DNA from: Teratosphaeria epicoccoides
Taxonomy: Eukaryota; Ascomycota; Dothideomycetes; Mycosphaerellales; Teratosphaeriaceae
Reading direction: 5' to 3'
Assembly (NCBI GenBank): GCA_021401465.1
Contig: JADDMT010000048.1
Span: 1-64,000 of the forward strand
Length of the DNA stretch: 64,000 nucleotides
The notes beneath the pieces are model-generated. The model did no database searches. It was not told the origin of the DNA and saw only the letters and a program-made list of their open reading frames with translations. A program made the position numbers and the translations under genes. Shown here piece by piece: positions 9,399 through 19,435 of this stretch (the stretch's first letter is position 1; each line of letters begins with the position of its first letter).

Positions 9399-12300
9399 TT
9401 AAGCCTCCGCCCCAGCAACCGCCTGCCTACCTCTCCTCCTCGTCTCCGCAGCCTCCGCCCTCAGGTGCCTGCCCACTTGATTCTGCAACTCAATACTCGG
9501 TTGAGCCTGCTGAGCCTTCCCAAACAAGCACTGCCACAGATCCTCCCTTCCTACCATCTCCCCACCACTCTTGCCCCCCGTCAGCAGCTTATGCAGGGGC
9601 GCTGACTGCAGCTCTTCCGAATTCGCGGCATCGATCGCGACTTCCTGCAGCAAACCTGGAGCAGGGATCGTCGGAGGTGATTTGCCCTTGCGATCTTTCG
9701 CCTGACGAGACTGCACATGCGCCAGGCGACGCGCCACCGAAATCTCGTAGACGGACTCTTCAACTGTGTCGTTGACAAGATACATCCACACAGTCGTTGC
9801 TCTCATCTGCCCGATGCGATGGACACGAGCTATAGCTTGCAACTCCACGGCCGTCTGGATGAGAGGCTCACAGATGAAGACGTGCGTCGCATTGACCAAT
9901 GTCAGACCTGATGAGTCGGTCTTGGCGTCCAGGAGAAGGCAGTCGATGCTTGGGTCATGTCTGAATTTCTCCACGGCCCCGTTGCGTCCAAAGCGAGTGT
10001 AGCCAATCTTGAAGTCTTGAAGCGCCGTGCCAAGGACATCCAGAAACTCCCGATACTGTGAGAAGACGATTGACTTTGCGCCAGGATCTTGCTCTCGCAG
10101 CCAATGCAGATGGCGACCAAGGGTGTCAATCTTGGTTCCGTAACTGGCGGGAAGGTCGACGGACTTGATCATGTCCATGAGTCTCCCGTCAACATCAGAG
10201 TAAATAGAGGACTGGACGTTCCGCGAATCCTGAGTCTGAGACGTTGGTGTGCCTTCTGGTGAAGTGGTGCCAGTGTGGTTTTCTTCCTGAGCTCTAAGCT
10301 CTCGCGGCTTGTAGGTGATGTCGTGAAAGTCTGCGACAGCAAGACGTCTCTTGCATACTGGGCACGTATGGTGTTGTCTCCACCAATGCTGAATGCATTC
10401 TTTACAGTATTGGTGACCACAGACGGTCAGGACACCATATTCGAATGTCGTCTGACAGATGACACAAATTCGACCTTCTCTATTGTCGCTCTCTTCCTCT
10501 CGTAGATGAAGCAGGAAGCGATTCTTCGTTTTGAGCTGCGCAAGCTTGGTTGCTAGTTGGCGCTCTTTCTCTGTCGCAGCGTCGTAAGCAACATCGTCGA
10601 GGTGCTCGTCGAGCTCCTCCTTGTACGGCGCCACGGCGTCGGAAAGCTCTTGCAGTTGCCTGTAAAATTCCAGGCGCTGGTTTTGAGTGGTCCTGAATAG
10701 GGAGACCTCCTTCTCGAGGGCAGTCAGAGCGGTCGTGTAGTCTTTCAAGATCCTGTTGAGTGCCTGCATCTGCCTCTGCATCAGAGTGCGCTCGGCCTCA
10801 CCGCGGTGACCGTACTGCAGTGAGCCATCCATCGCACGCGCCTCTTGCACGAGGCCCCGCACAGAGCCGACCTGGTCGCTGCGCTGTCTAAGAGTATTTC
10901 TTGTTTGCATCAGCTTGAGGTACAGCTGAGGGGCATGCACGGCGACTTTGAATTCTTCAAGAACTTCAGGGTCCAAGTACCTGTTGGCCAATTTTATAGT
11001 TTCTTTGACTTCATGGTCGATGAGCGGAGCAGCTTCGCCTGTGACGGAGGTGTTCAGATCGGCCTGCATAGCCTTGATTGCATCGAAGTAGACATAGAGC
11101 TCATCCTGCTGTTTGGTTGATGTCTCGTATTCCTCCCCCGTGGTTTCCACACCGTCGGTCTCTTCGTCAACTAGCGGTTTCAGCAGGAACTCCGCCATCT
11201 TGCCTCGCCACTCGAAAATAATTTCGCCTTGAGCACGAATCACGTCAAAGAGCTCGTCGCTCTTGTCGACAATCCGCCTGCTCTCGATGCCGCCTGTCTC
11301 GAGTTTGCGGATAGTGGGCATCCTTGTCAGCTTATTTCTAGCTATTTTCTCGTGGATCTTCTGCATCAAGCCCTCTGCTTTCCTCGAAGTGTCTCGGAGA
11401 ATCTCTCTACGAAGCGCTTTGGCAGACTCATAGAGGTGGATTTCCTGCTCTTCCAGCTTCCTGAACTCCTCGCTATCAGGCTGTGTCAAAGTCTCGTTGC
11501 TCTTGATCTGGAAACAGGCTGTGGCGGCGAAGAAAGTACACACATGCTGCAGCTGCAAAGTTGTTCGCAAGGCGTTGCGAAGACGACCAAGCTCTGGGTT
11601 GGCTTCCTCATCCGAATTATCGCCTTCAGAATCGATCTGGACGGTGGACTCTCCTTTCGCCGTGCAGGCAGCTCTGGCTTTCGACAATCGACCACGAGCT
11701 TCCTGGACTAACTGTGCTGCAGTTTTCATGGCATTACTGTAGATCTCAAGCGCCCTCTCACTCCGGTGAATATCTTCGTCATTATTGCCAAGGATGTGCG
11801 CTTGGTGGATCTGCGCAGATAGCAAAGCTCTCTCTTCGACACGAAGCGTTGCTTCGTTCTGATCAATCATGACCTGCAAGACCTCGGTGACAGTGCGTAA
11901 CGGACCCGTACCCTTCCCAAGAGCACGTCGATTGCGGCCACCTACCTGAGGATGCAGACACGTCTGTCGCAAACGTGCCAGCCATGATCTCATCGTCTCG
12001 ACATGTGCGTCTGGATTCCAGTCACCACATTTCGGCGAGCCGTCCTTGTGCACACCTACCTCTTCGCACATCTCATCAAATAAAGTTGCGTAGTTTTGTT
12101 GCTCAATAGCTGAAAATGGCACTGTAAGCACTACGCGCTTTTGCTTCGGTAAGCGCAGCTCTTCTCTAATGTGCGCTTTCGTGTGCCTTAGGGCAATATT
12201 TGCCCAGACTGCCTGAAAGAGATGCCGGTGATTTCGAATCAGGTGGCCCCACAACCCGGCACTTTGGCTCAGAGGTTGATATCTCAGGAAAATCAGCAAG

Positions 12301-13934
12301 CCATGAAGATCTTGCACGTCTTTTCGCAAAGGGGTACCAGTGACAGCCCAACTATTGACTCTGGGAAGACGGCATGCAACTCGCGCAGCCGCCGTGACCC
12401 CGGATTCTACCATTTGTGCCTCGTCGAGGCATACACGCCACCACTGTATCTGCACAAGTGGACTGCGTTTTCGATCATATTTACGCCTGTGCCGCATGTC
12501 GCGATCCGGCGGATCCTCTGCGAAGTGCACTTCACGGCCAAGAATGTTGTAGGTTGCGAGCACAACATCGTGCTCTGTAGCGAGCTCAGCAATGACCTCA
12601 TGCTCCTTGGATGCCCCTTTTGCATTTCTTGGGATGCCCTGGTAGACGTGAACTTTCAGCGCCGGGGCGTGCCTGCTGAGTTCATTTTGCCACTGTTGCA
12701 AGATCGAAGGCGGAGTGATGATAAGCGTCGCTTTGGATCTGGTTACCTTAACCTCGGACGCTATATCATTCACTTGGTCGCCAACTTCGTGCGCCGGCCT
12801 TGGATGGAGGCTCAATAAGGCTATAAGCTCGACCGTCTTCCCGAGACCCATTTCTTCAGCAAGCAGACCTCCATACAGTGTGTCTCCGCCATCTAAAGGC
12901 TGCTCTCTGGAGATGATCCCCTGAAGGTAGTTGATGTAGCATTTTTTGCCATTGATATCCTCGATCAATCTGTAGAGCCGGTACCGGTGTCGCTGAGGTC
13001 TTGGAATTATGGACAGCCGTTCTTGCTCATATTTGACGCCTTCTCTTGCCAACATCCAGGAAACAGCACGCTTCTGGAACGGATACAAATCGTTCTCGAG
13101 TACGCCATCAAACACATCCGCTGTCGCGACGTGCTTGTCTGGAACGTGCACGCTGTCGTAGAAGTCTGCTGGTGTCCACGCTTTGCTGTGATCCACTTCT
13201 TCACGCGCCACGTCTGGGAAAGCGTCGATCAGCAGCTCGTAGTCCTCATAGACACGAGCCTTGCCAATTGGCAAGCCCGCAGGGAAGGCCGATGCACCTG
13301 AGTCCCAAGCGAGTGTAGCCTCCAGCCTAACGACGTTGTACAGCTGACCCAACGAGCGCTTGAGGGTGCATCGCAGATTCGTGGCCGGATGAGTTGTTTT
13401 GCGGCGCCCGGAATATGCGTTTTTCAACTGTTCAGGCAATGCTAACCGTCGTAATGCATCTCTCGCTGGTGGCGGCAGTCCGTTGTGGTCGATCAGTAGA
13501 ACGCTGCCGCCCTTCGCAGCAGTCGTCAGCCGCAGTCTGTCGTCTTCGATACCATATGGCACAATTAGCACCTCTTCTGCGCCGTCAAAGTCCAAATCAT
13601 CTCTTACAGCCCGAGCTTTCGCTGGCTTGCTGTGGAGCGTTTCTGGGTAATAGAGCTCGACGGTGATTCGGCTCAACAGGATTGCTTCGGCAGGTGCAGG
13701 CTGTGATGCACTTTTGTCGAACTCGTTTTCTTCTTGCTGGACCTTCCTGCGCTTCTTGGGTGGCTCACTGCTTTCTTCTGTCGCTCGTGCCGCATGTTCG
13801 AGGAACCAGAGAGTCGGAGTTAAGCTCCCAGCTTCTACCAAGATTGCCTGCTCGTCGCTGTCGCGCACTTGCGATGAGATGACGGTCGCCAGCGCATACT
13901 CATCTACTGGAGCCATCGCAGCGGCTCTGATCAT
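9399..13934 (-). CDS. SHPRH: SHPRH-family SNF2 helicase / RING ubiquitin ligase
   Basis: A large DNA-dependent ATPase with an embedded RING finger, of the SHPRH/Irc20 family. Family members act in DNA damage tolerance and recombination control as E3 ligases. It is a single exon of 1511 aa from the ATG at 13934; a second ATG six codons on is possible. The Walker A motif is EEMGLGKTVEL near residue 360, and the DEAH-box variant is LDEAQ. The C3HC4 RING lies near 1158-1193, starting CVICQTTFEYG and ending CPVCKRR. The helicase C-terminal half ends in ARVHRIGQ. A long coiled-coil-rich region separates the two helicase halves, as expected for this family. It is divergent from PRE3, 240 bp between start codons. 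The upstream GTG-started extension of the frame is not needed. Confidence 0.93.
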   Translation of the reverse strand: MIRAAAMAPVDEYALATVISSQVRDSDEQAILVEAGSLTPTLWFLEHAARATEESSEPPKKRRKVQQEENEFDKSASQPAPAEAILLSRITVELYYPETLHSKPAKARAVRDDLDFDGAEEVLIVPYGIEDDRLRLTTAAKGGSVLLIDHNGLPPPARDALRRLALPEQLKNAYSGRRKTTHPATNLRCTLKRSLGQLYNVVRLEATLAWDSGASAFPAGLPIGKARVYEDYELLIDAFPDVAREEVDHSKAWTPADFYDSVHVPDKHVATADVFDGVLENDLYPFQKRAVSWMLAREGVKYEQERLSIIPRPQRHRYRLYRLIEDINGKKCYINYLQGIISREQPLDGGDTLYGGLLAEEMGLGKTVELIALLSLHPRPAHEVGDQVNDIASEVKVTRSKATLIITPPSILQQWQNELSRHAPALKVHVYQGIPRNAKGASKEHEVIAELATEHDVVLATYNILGREVHFAEDPPDRDMRHRRKYDRKRSPLVQIQWWRVCLDEAQMVESGVTAAARVACRLPRVNSWAVTGTPLRKDVQDLHGLLIFLRYQPLSQSAGLWGHLIRNHRHLFQAVWANIALRHTKAHIREELRLPKQKRVVLTVPFSAIEQQNYATLFDEMCEEVGVHKDGSPKCGDWNPDAHVETMRSWLARLRQTCLHPQVGGRNRRALGKGTGPLRTVTEVLQVMIDQNEATLRVEERALLSAQIHQAHILGNNDEDIHRSERALEIYSNAMKTAAQLVQEARGRLSKARAACTAKGESTVQIDSEGDNSDEEANPELGRLRNALRTTLQLQHVCTFFAATACFQIKSNETLTQPDSEEFRKLEEQEIHLYESAKALRREILRDTSRKAEGLMQKIHEKIARNKLTRMPTIRKLETGGIESRRIVDKSDELFDVIRAQGEIIFEWRGKMAEFLLKPLVDEETDGVETTGEEYETSTKQQDELYVYFDAIKAMQADLNTSVTGEAAPLIDHEVKETIKLANRYLDPEVLEEFKVAVHAPQLYLKLMQTRNTLRQRSDQVGSVRGLVQEARAMDGSLQYGHRGEAERTLMQRQMQALNRILKDYTTALTALEKEVSLFRTTQNQRLEFYRQLQELSDAVAPYKEELDEHLDDVAYDAATEKERQLATKLAQLKTKNRFLLHLREEESDNREGRICVICQTTFEYGVLTVCGHQYCKECIQHWWRQHHTCPVCKRRLAVADFHDITYKPRELRAQEENHTGTTSPEGTPTSQTQDSRNVQSSIYSDVDGRLMDMIKSVDLPASYGTKIDTLGRHLHWLREQDPGAKSIVFSQYREFLDVLGTALQDFKIGYTRFGRNGAVEKFRHDPSIDCLLLDAKTDSSGLTLVNATHVFICEPLIQTAVELQAIARVHRIGQMRATTVWMYLVNDTVEESVYEISVARRLAHVQSRQAKDRKGKSPPTIPAPGLLQEVAIDAANSEELQSAPLHKLLTGGKSGGEMVGREDLWQCLFGKAQQAQPSIELQNQVGRHLRAEAAETRRRGRQAVAGAEA

Positions 13935-14174
13935 GTCAGCGCATGGCGTGTGTATGTGAACAGGAAAGAGAAGAAATGGGGATACCACTCGATTGCAGGG
14001 CTCTCGAAGCTTATCCGCGGTGTGCCAAACGAAGGTACCCGCAAGCTCTGGAGCCTTGACATGTGCTTCGAAACAACCATCTTCGCTTGAGTGCCTTCAA
14101 CATTGCGTCCCACTGTCGACAACTCACTCTGTCCACTCTTGACTTACATCTGCTCAACACATCAAGCAGCAACG

Positions 14175-14924
14175 ATGACACAACAAACGGGCATGCTAGG
14201 TGAAGGCAAGTCAAACATCAGTGATCGTTTGAATCACTGCTTGGGCTAACACTACTCAGATGGCATCCATATCGACATGCACCACCTCAAGAGCGGCGAA
14301 GTGAACCTCGGCACCTCTATCATGGCCATCAACTTCAAGGACGGTGTCATCCTCGGCGCCGACTCCCGTACAACCACAGGCGCCTACATCGCCAACCGCG
14401 TCACCGACAAGCTAACCCAAGTCCACGACACCATCTGGTGCTGTCGCTCCGGCTCCGCCGCTGATACCCAAGCCGTCGCAGACATCGTCCAACATCATCT
14501 GCACGTGTACGGAATCACCAACGACGAGCCCCCGACCACGCAGACAGCGGCAGCGCTGTTTCAGGAGTTGTGCTACGATAACAAGGATATGTTGAGTGCG
14601 GGCATCATCATTGCGGGCTGGGATCACCGGCATGGAGGGCAGGTCTACAGCATACCACTCGGTGGCAGTTTACACAAGCAAGCTTATGCGATTGGTGGGT
14701 CCGGATCGACGTACATCTACGGCTATTGCGATGCGAATTGGCAGGAAGGCATGACGGAAGAGGAAGGCATAAAGTTCGTCAAGGGTGCGTTGGCGGAGGC
14801 GATCAAGTGGGATGGGAGTTCGGGTGGTGTCATCAGGATGGTAGTGTTGACGAAGAGGGGTGCGATCAGACACTTGTATCTGCCAGACAGGAACTATGAG
14901 GGCCCGGGTACGGATGCGCCATGA
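14175..14924 (+). CDS. PRE3: 20S proteasome subunit beta1 (PRE3)
   Basis: The caspase-like catalytic beta1 subunit of the 20S proteasome. Exons are 14175-14205 and 14260-14924, giving 231 aa. The propeptide ends at Gly28 and the mature chain starts at Thr29 (GTSIMAINFK), the nucleophile. Asp45 in LGADSRTTTG and Lys61 in NRVTDK stand at the positions of catalytic Asp17 and Lys33 of the mature enzyme. The intron begins with GC rather than GT (GAAG, then gcaagt) and ends in CAG; this restores frame to GEDGIHIDMHH. The first exon encodes only ten residues plus one base. The promoter is shared with the SHPRH-like gene. Confidence 0.95.
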
Positions 14925-16326
14925 TTTGCGACGAGCAGAAGCAACCAGAAGGATGCGAGGCCGTGAGACTAGCAGCGGAGTCAGGTGTGGGCCGGCTGTA
15001 CCATTAGACATTGTAGGGCGCATGGCGCTCTTTGCAAGCATCAAACAATCACGGGGTAAGTACATTCATGGACCTCGCAAGTATGCGGCCAACAATGCAC
15101 CTCACAACTGAACTCAGATTCGCAGTGGAAGTCGGGGCAGTATTTGGATAATCCCCACAGTCATCCTAGGAATGACATTCATTCACGAGCGGTCTATCAT
15201 GGTTGCAGACTCCTGTCAGTCACGACTTTCGGAGATCATTGAAAACTCCGCTTGGGGATCTGTCATTGGTCGAACAGGATCTCATCTTGTGGTGCTGCAG
15301 GGTTGTCAATATTCATTTTGCGTCCGCAGAGCTGCCAGTGGGTAACCTCGGGCCAATCTCTTATGGAGTTCCTTCAACGCATGATCCTGGCAGCTGCATT
15401 ACTTGCTGCATGCAACGCTCTTTACTCAATGATATGCATGTCTTTGCGATGTATCCCACATCTTTGCTCTCGCAACCAATGCAGCTCGACCTGGCCGACA
15501 CATACTTGCACGTGCACGTAAGGTAGCAATATGGACTTGAATTTATAGGCGTCTCGATCCCCTGATCGCACTTTCCGTTATGAGTAGCAACTTCGCTACA
15601 CAGCCATTGCTTGTCCGCAGATTGAACATTTGAAACTTCCCTCGTCAGCAAATCGGGCTTCGCTGATGCACTCGTGCCGAGGAAAGCCGGTAAATCAAGC
15701 TCACCTTTTTGGCGTCGCATTTCACATGTCAAGCTGCAAATTCTCCCTTTCCGACCACTTGGCTACGCAGAGGTGTGTGGACAGGGGAGATGATTGGCGC
15801 ATCAGGTGTCTTCTTTGCAACAGCCTGTATGGTACCGTATGGCATCCTGCACGCATAGCAAGTCACTTGGAATCACGTCGTTTCGTCGGTTGTTAGCATA
15901 CCGATCCTTTGCCGACTGGAAGGGGTTCGGGTACTCAACCGGTTTATTGTGTACTTGAGACCGTAGGGTCGTACACGATTGCTGTTCACACGCTGTACAG
16001 TCTCGCCCTTGCAAGTTTCGGGCATGAATGAGGTGAGTGTCGTGCAAAAGCGTGGGTTGCTGCAATCTTCAGGAGTGCTATCCTACGGGATCGGCGGGTC
16101 ACACCGCTATCTGAGCATACAAGCACGTTTTGTCCCGTGCATTGCAGGACCTCCATCCCGAGATTTTGGGATAGGGATAGCAAACGTCACAGCGCTTCAT
16201 CAACCCTCACATCACTCCAGCTCATTCGTACAAAGACGAACGTCGTCGTCCAGAAAGTAGCATCACAAACTGACTGCGGGACAAACAACCACAGTAAACG
16301 ACCAACGAGGCGACCGATGAGCTAAT
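14925..16326. other. Intergenic, 1.4 kb
   Basis: Between PRE3 and the cyclin gene. Several short open frames exist on both strands, but none has recognisable motifs, splice continuity or length. It presumably holds the PRE3 3' end and the cyclin 5' leader. Confidence 0.55.
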
Positions 16327-17826
16327 ATGGGTTCTGTGGTACTCGACGCGGTGAATTCCTTCTTCGGGCACCACTCTCCCACCCATAAACAATACGCCTA
16401 TCGAGAGACGCCACGCACGTCCAACGCCAGTCCACCGGGAGGCGCCAAACGCAGTCGCGCGCCTTCGCGATCAGATACGCCTATGTCCTCGTCTGGGCTG
16501 CGAGCTGCCAGCTCTACGCCCAAACCCGCACAGTCCAGCCAGAATGCTCTTTCGCCACCGCCGCAACGACACACGACGTTGACGCCAGCACAGCCGACAC
16601 TCACACGACCTCCTAGTCCGCCCTTGGCAGCAAAAACAGCTCCCCCAAGCCAGCGTATGCAGCCACCGACGCAAGTGGCCAACACTCCAGCGTCCGATGT
16701 GACATCTGAGGCACCGAGGCCCAAGAAGATCAAGGTGCGGGATTTGGTGCACATACAGAACTTTGCGACTGAGGACATGTGTGCTTTTTCAGAGATACAA
16801 AATCGGAGCAGGTCACGGTCAAGAGGAGCACCAGAAGATGATAGTCCGCAGTATGAGATTAGTGGCATGAAAGTGGAGCATGTCATTGAGATGGTGGCAG
16901 GTCTGCTCACTAAGATTACCACAACGAATGATCAACAGCATGAACACTTGCACCGAGGACCGGTCCAACTAGAAGCTTCGACACACCTCACACCACAAAC
17001 TAGCAGCGTGCTTGCATTCCATGGCAAGAATGTGCCGAGCATCACAATACTCAGCTACTTGAGCAGGATCAACAAGTACTGTCCTACCAGCTACGAGGTG
17101 TTTTTGAGCTTGTTGGTCTACTTTGACCGGATGACGGAGAGAGTAAATGCGGGCCCCATGCAGCACTTGCGCGAAGCAAACGAACAGGCCGTAAGCAAGA
17201 GCAATACGAGTAGTGCGGGAAATTCTTCAGATTCACTGGCATTCGACAAGATGGAGGGCGTGACAGCAACCACACCTTCGGGAACTCAAACAGCTACGCC
17301 GCCTTCGTCTGGAGGTCTAGAGAAGCAGCTGAGGCAGCGAGATGTGCCTGGAACGCCGCACAGCCGCCCACATGACTCTCCATCGATACCGCAGTCGCCA
17401 TCACCAGATCCTTACAACTTGTCTCACTTTTTCGTGGTCGACAGCTTCAACATACACCGCCTTGTCATCGCGGGCGTGACATGCGCGAGCAAATTCTTTT
17501 CTGACATCTTCTATACGAATTCACGATATGCAAAGGTAAGGACAGCACTATGATCGGCAGTCATGGTGAGGAATCATTCACTAACGCAACCGCAGGTTGG
17601 CGGCCTTCCGCTTCAAGAGCTCAACCACCTCGAGCTACAATTCCTGCTTCTGAATGACTTTCGGCTCTCTATTCCCGTTGAGGAGATCGAGGCCTACGGG
17701 ACGATGCTCGTTGAATTCTATGCGCGCGAGGTGGTTGCCCAACAAAGAGCTGCGCATAATATGCCCAGCCGTTCTCTGAGCGAAAGCTCGAGTGATAGCA
17801 CAGCCACCGTCAGAGCAGGTGGCTGA
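16327..17826 (+). CDS. PHO80-family cyclin
   Basis: A Pho85-type cyclin of the PHO80/PREG group, expected to bind a Pho85-like CDK and act in phosphate or nutrient signalling. Exons are 16327-17535 and 17596-17826, giving 479 aa. The N-terminal about 200 residues are Ser/Pro-rich and disordered. The cyclin box starts with ITILSYLSRINKYCPTSYE and LLVYFDRM. It is then interrupted by a Ser/Thr/Pro-rich insert of roughly 95 residues and resumes with VDSFNIHRLVIAGVTCASK, NSRYAKVGGLPLQELN and LNDFRLSIP. The intron falls precisely between YAK and VGG. Which yeast cyclin (Pho80, Pcl6 or Pcl7) is the ortholog is not resolved. Confidence 0.88.
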
Positions 17827-19435
17827 TTAACATCAAGTCGATCTGCGCGAGCGCCTACTATTCTCTGGGCCTCAAGACCATCACTCCGAGTTACGAGAGC
17901 CAGCAAAGCCCACGGCCGTTGGCGGCGCCAACTTTGGTGCTGCCAAATTCAAGCACACAAATTTACCACAACTACGACCAAGTTATATTGACGACGAGAT
18001 GAGGGCATTCATCCTTTCCGGACATTGCCACAAATTCCGATTACCCACCTAGACCGTTGCTTCCTTGCTTGCTGCTTACTACTACTTCTTGCGTGATAGA
18101 GATGATGCTTGCTTCATGCTACCTTGAGAAGTATACCCAATGTTTGGAGCTATTTTGGCTTCAAGCTTGTTCTCAATGCTAGAGTTCTGTTGCTGTTACA
18201 AGGGCCAATTCGGGATCGGGTGAAAGCGGGATGCGCTGCGAGGTTCGTAGCAGCAAGCGCTGAGTGCATGAGTTGCACGATGGCGTGACTGTCGGTAATA
18301 TGGGAGATGGGCGGCGAGCGTTATGGGCCGCAGTTTGAGGCGTACTTGGTGTATGATGCTGGTCATACCTGGCTTTCTTGCTTCATCCCTTCTCGAACAT
18401 GTTTGTGGTGATGTCGTGTTGACCCGACTCTCACTGATGACGGTGACAGTGGCACGTGCAGAGGATATTGATCAAAATGCTGGCGCCTGACCACGGTCTT
18501 GCGCAGCCGGGACGATCTCCCATATGCGAATCGTTCACATTTGGGTGAAGACCTGCCAATGCAACCCGTCTGCCCTGGCATGTCCGCATGGTGTTTGACG
18601 TAAGTGCAGTACAGCCACACCTGAGTTCTGGTTGGAGCTGAATAAAGCCCAGTCTCACCCTGTGCTCACAGTGACGAGGTGGACTATTCGGGTCCGGAGG
18701 ACATGCATGCGATCTCGATCCATTCGGTTGATGTACGATAAGATAGCGTACCGGCGCAAAGCCGTGCGGCTAAACTCGGAGTGCTGCCGAAGAGTAGGAG
18801 GTAGTGCGCCGGTGTCTAGCACACTGTCAACGGGCCACGGCTATTTGTGGGTCACCACCAAGGCGTTTTTACATGCTTTTTTACATGACAGCCATAGAAG
18901 TCTACATCTATGTCCTCGCTCGAACAATTCCCGGCTGTGTTTCACATCACGTGCTGCAGCTTTTGAACGTGATAGGACGGTCTGCAGCGGTGTTGGAGTT
19001 AGCCCCCGGGGCGGTGAAGTACGTATTGTATGTAGAAGCAACGCCGAAGGTTCCATGCTTGTGGTAAGTTCCAGGTGATGCAGGTGCGCAAGGCCACGCG
19101 ACTAGCTTCCGTCAATTGCCATTAACGTCATTCTGATAATTTTCAAGGATGTGAACACGACGAGGGAAGGTTCACTTGGCAACCTTAGGCAGACGGCCAG
19201 TTTTATGTTCTCTCGGATTTCCATCACCTTCTGCAGCTGCGAACAACATTCCACCTGCTTCTCCATCACCACACCCACGAACACCGCAAAAGGGCAGCAG
19301 AGTTCCGCTTGCTTGCTCAAAGCCGTTTACCAGCGGAACTCACACACATACAAAGCTGCAGAACTCAAAGCTTACTTCGACCACTGAGCAACTGCGTAAA
19401 GTAAGTGGTACGGCTCGCACCACGCGGCCGCAGCG
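17827..19435. other. Intergenic, 1.6 kb, upstream of the trehalose gene
   Basis: No supported gene. The last part (19150-19435) has open frames and a short gtaagt...cag segment just before the next start codon, which may be a 5' leader exon of the trehalose synthase gene. No tRNA-like sequence was recognised by eye. Confidence 0.5.

Noticed and set aside
11229..11711. Plus-strand open frame inside the SHPRH-like gene
   Set aside because: Antisense shadow of a confirmed long coding region, with no splice signals or motifs.
13935..13988. Upstream extension of the SHPRH-like protein
   Set aside because: The longer frame starts at GTG. The first ATG at 13934 is adequate.
19176..19435. Additional coding exon of the trehalose subunit
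   Set aside because: The frame starts from a non-ATG codon. The exon at 19436 already gives the expected family N-terminus.
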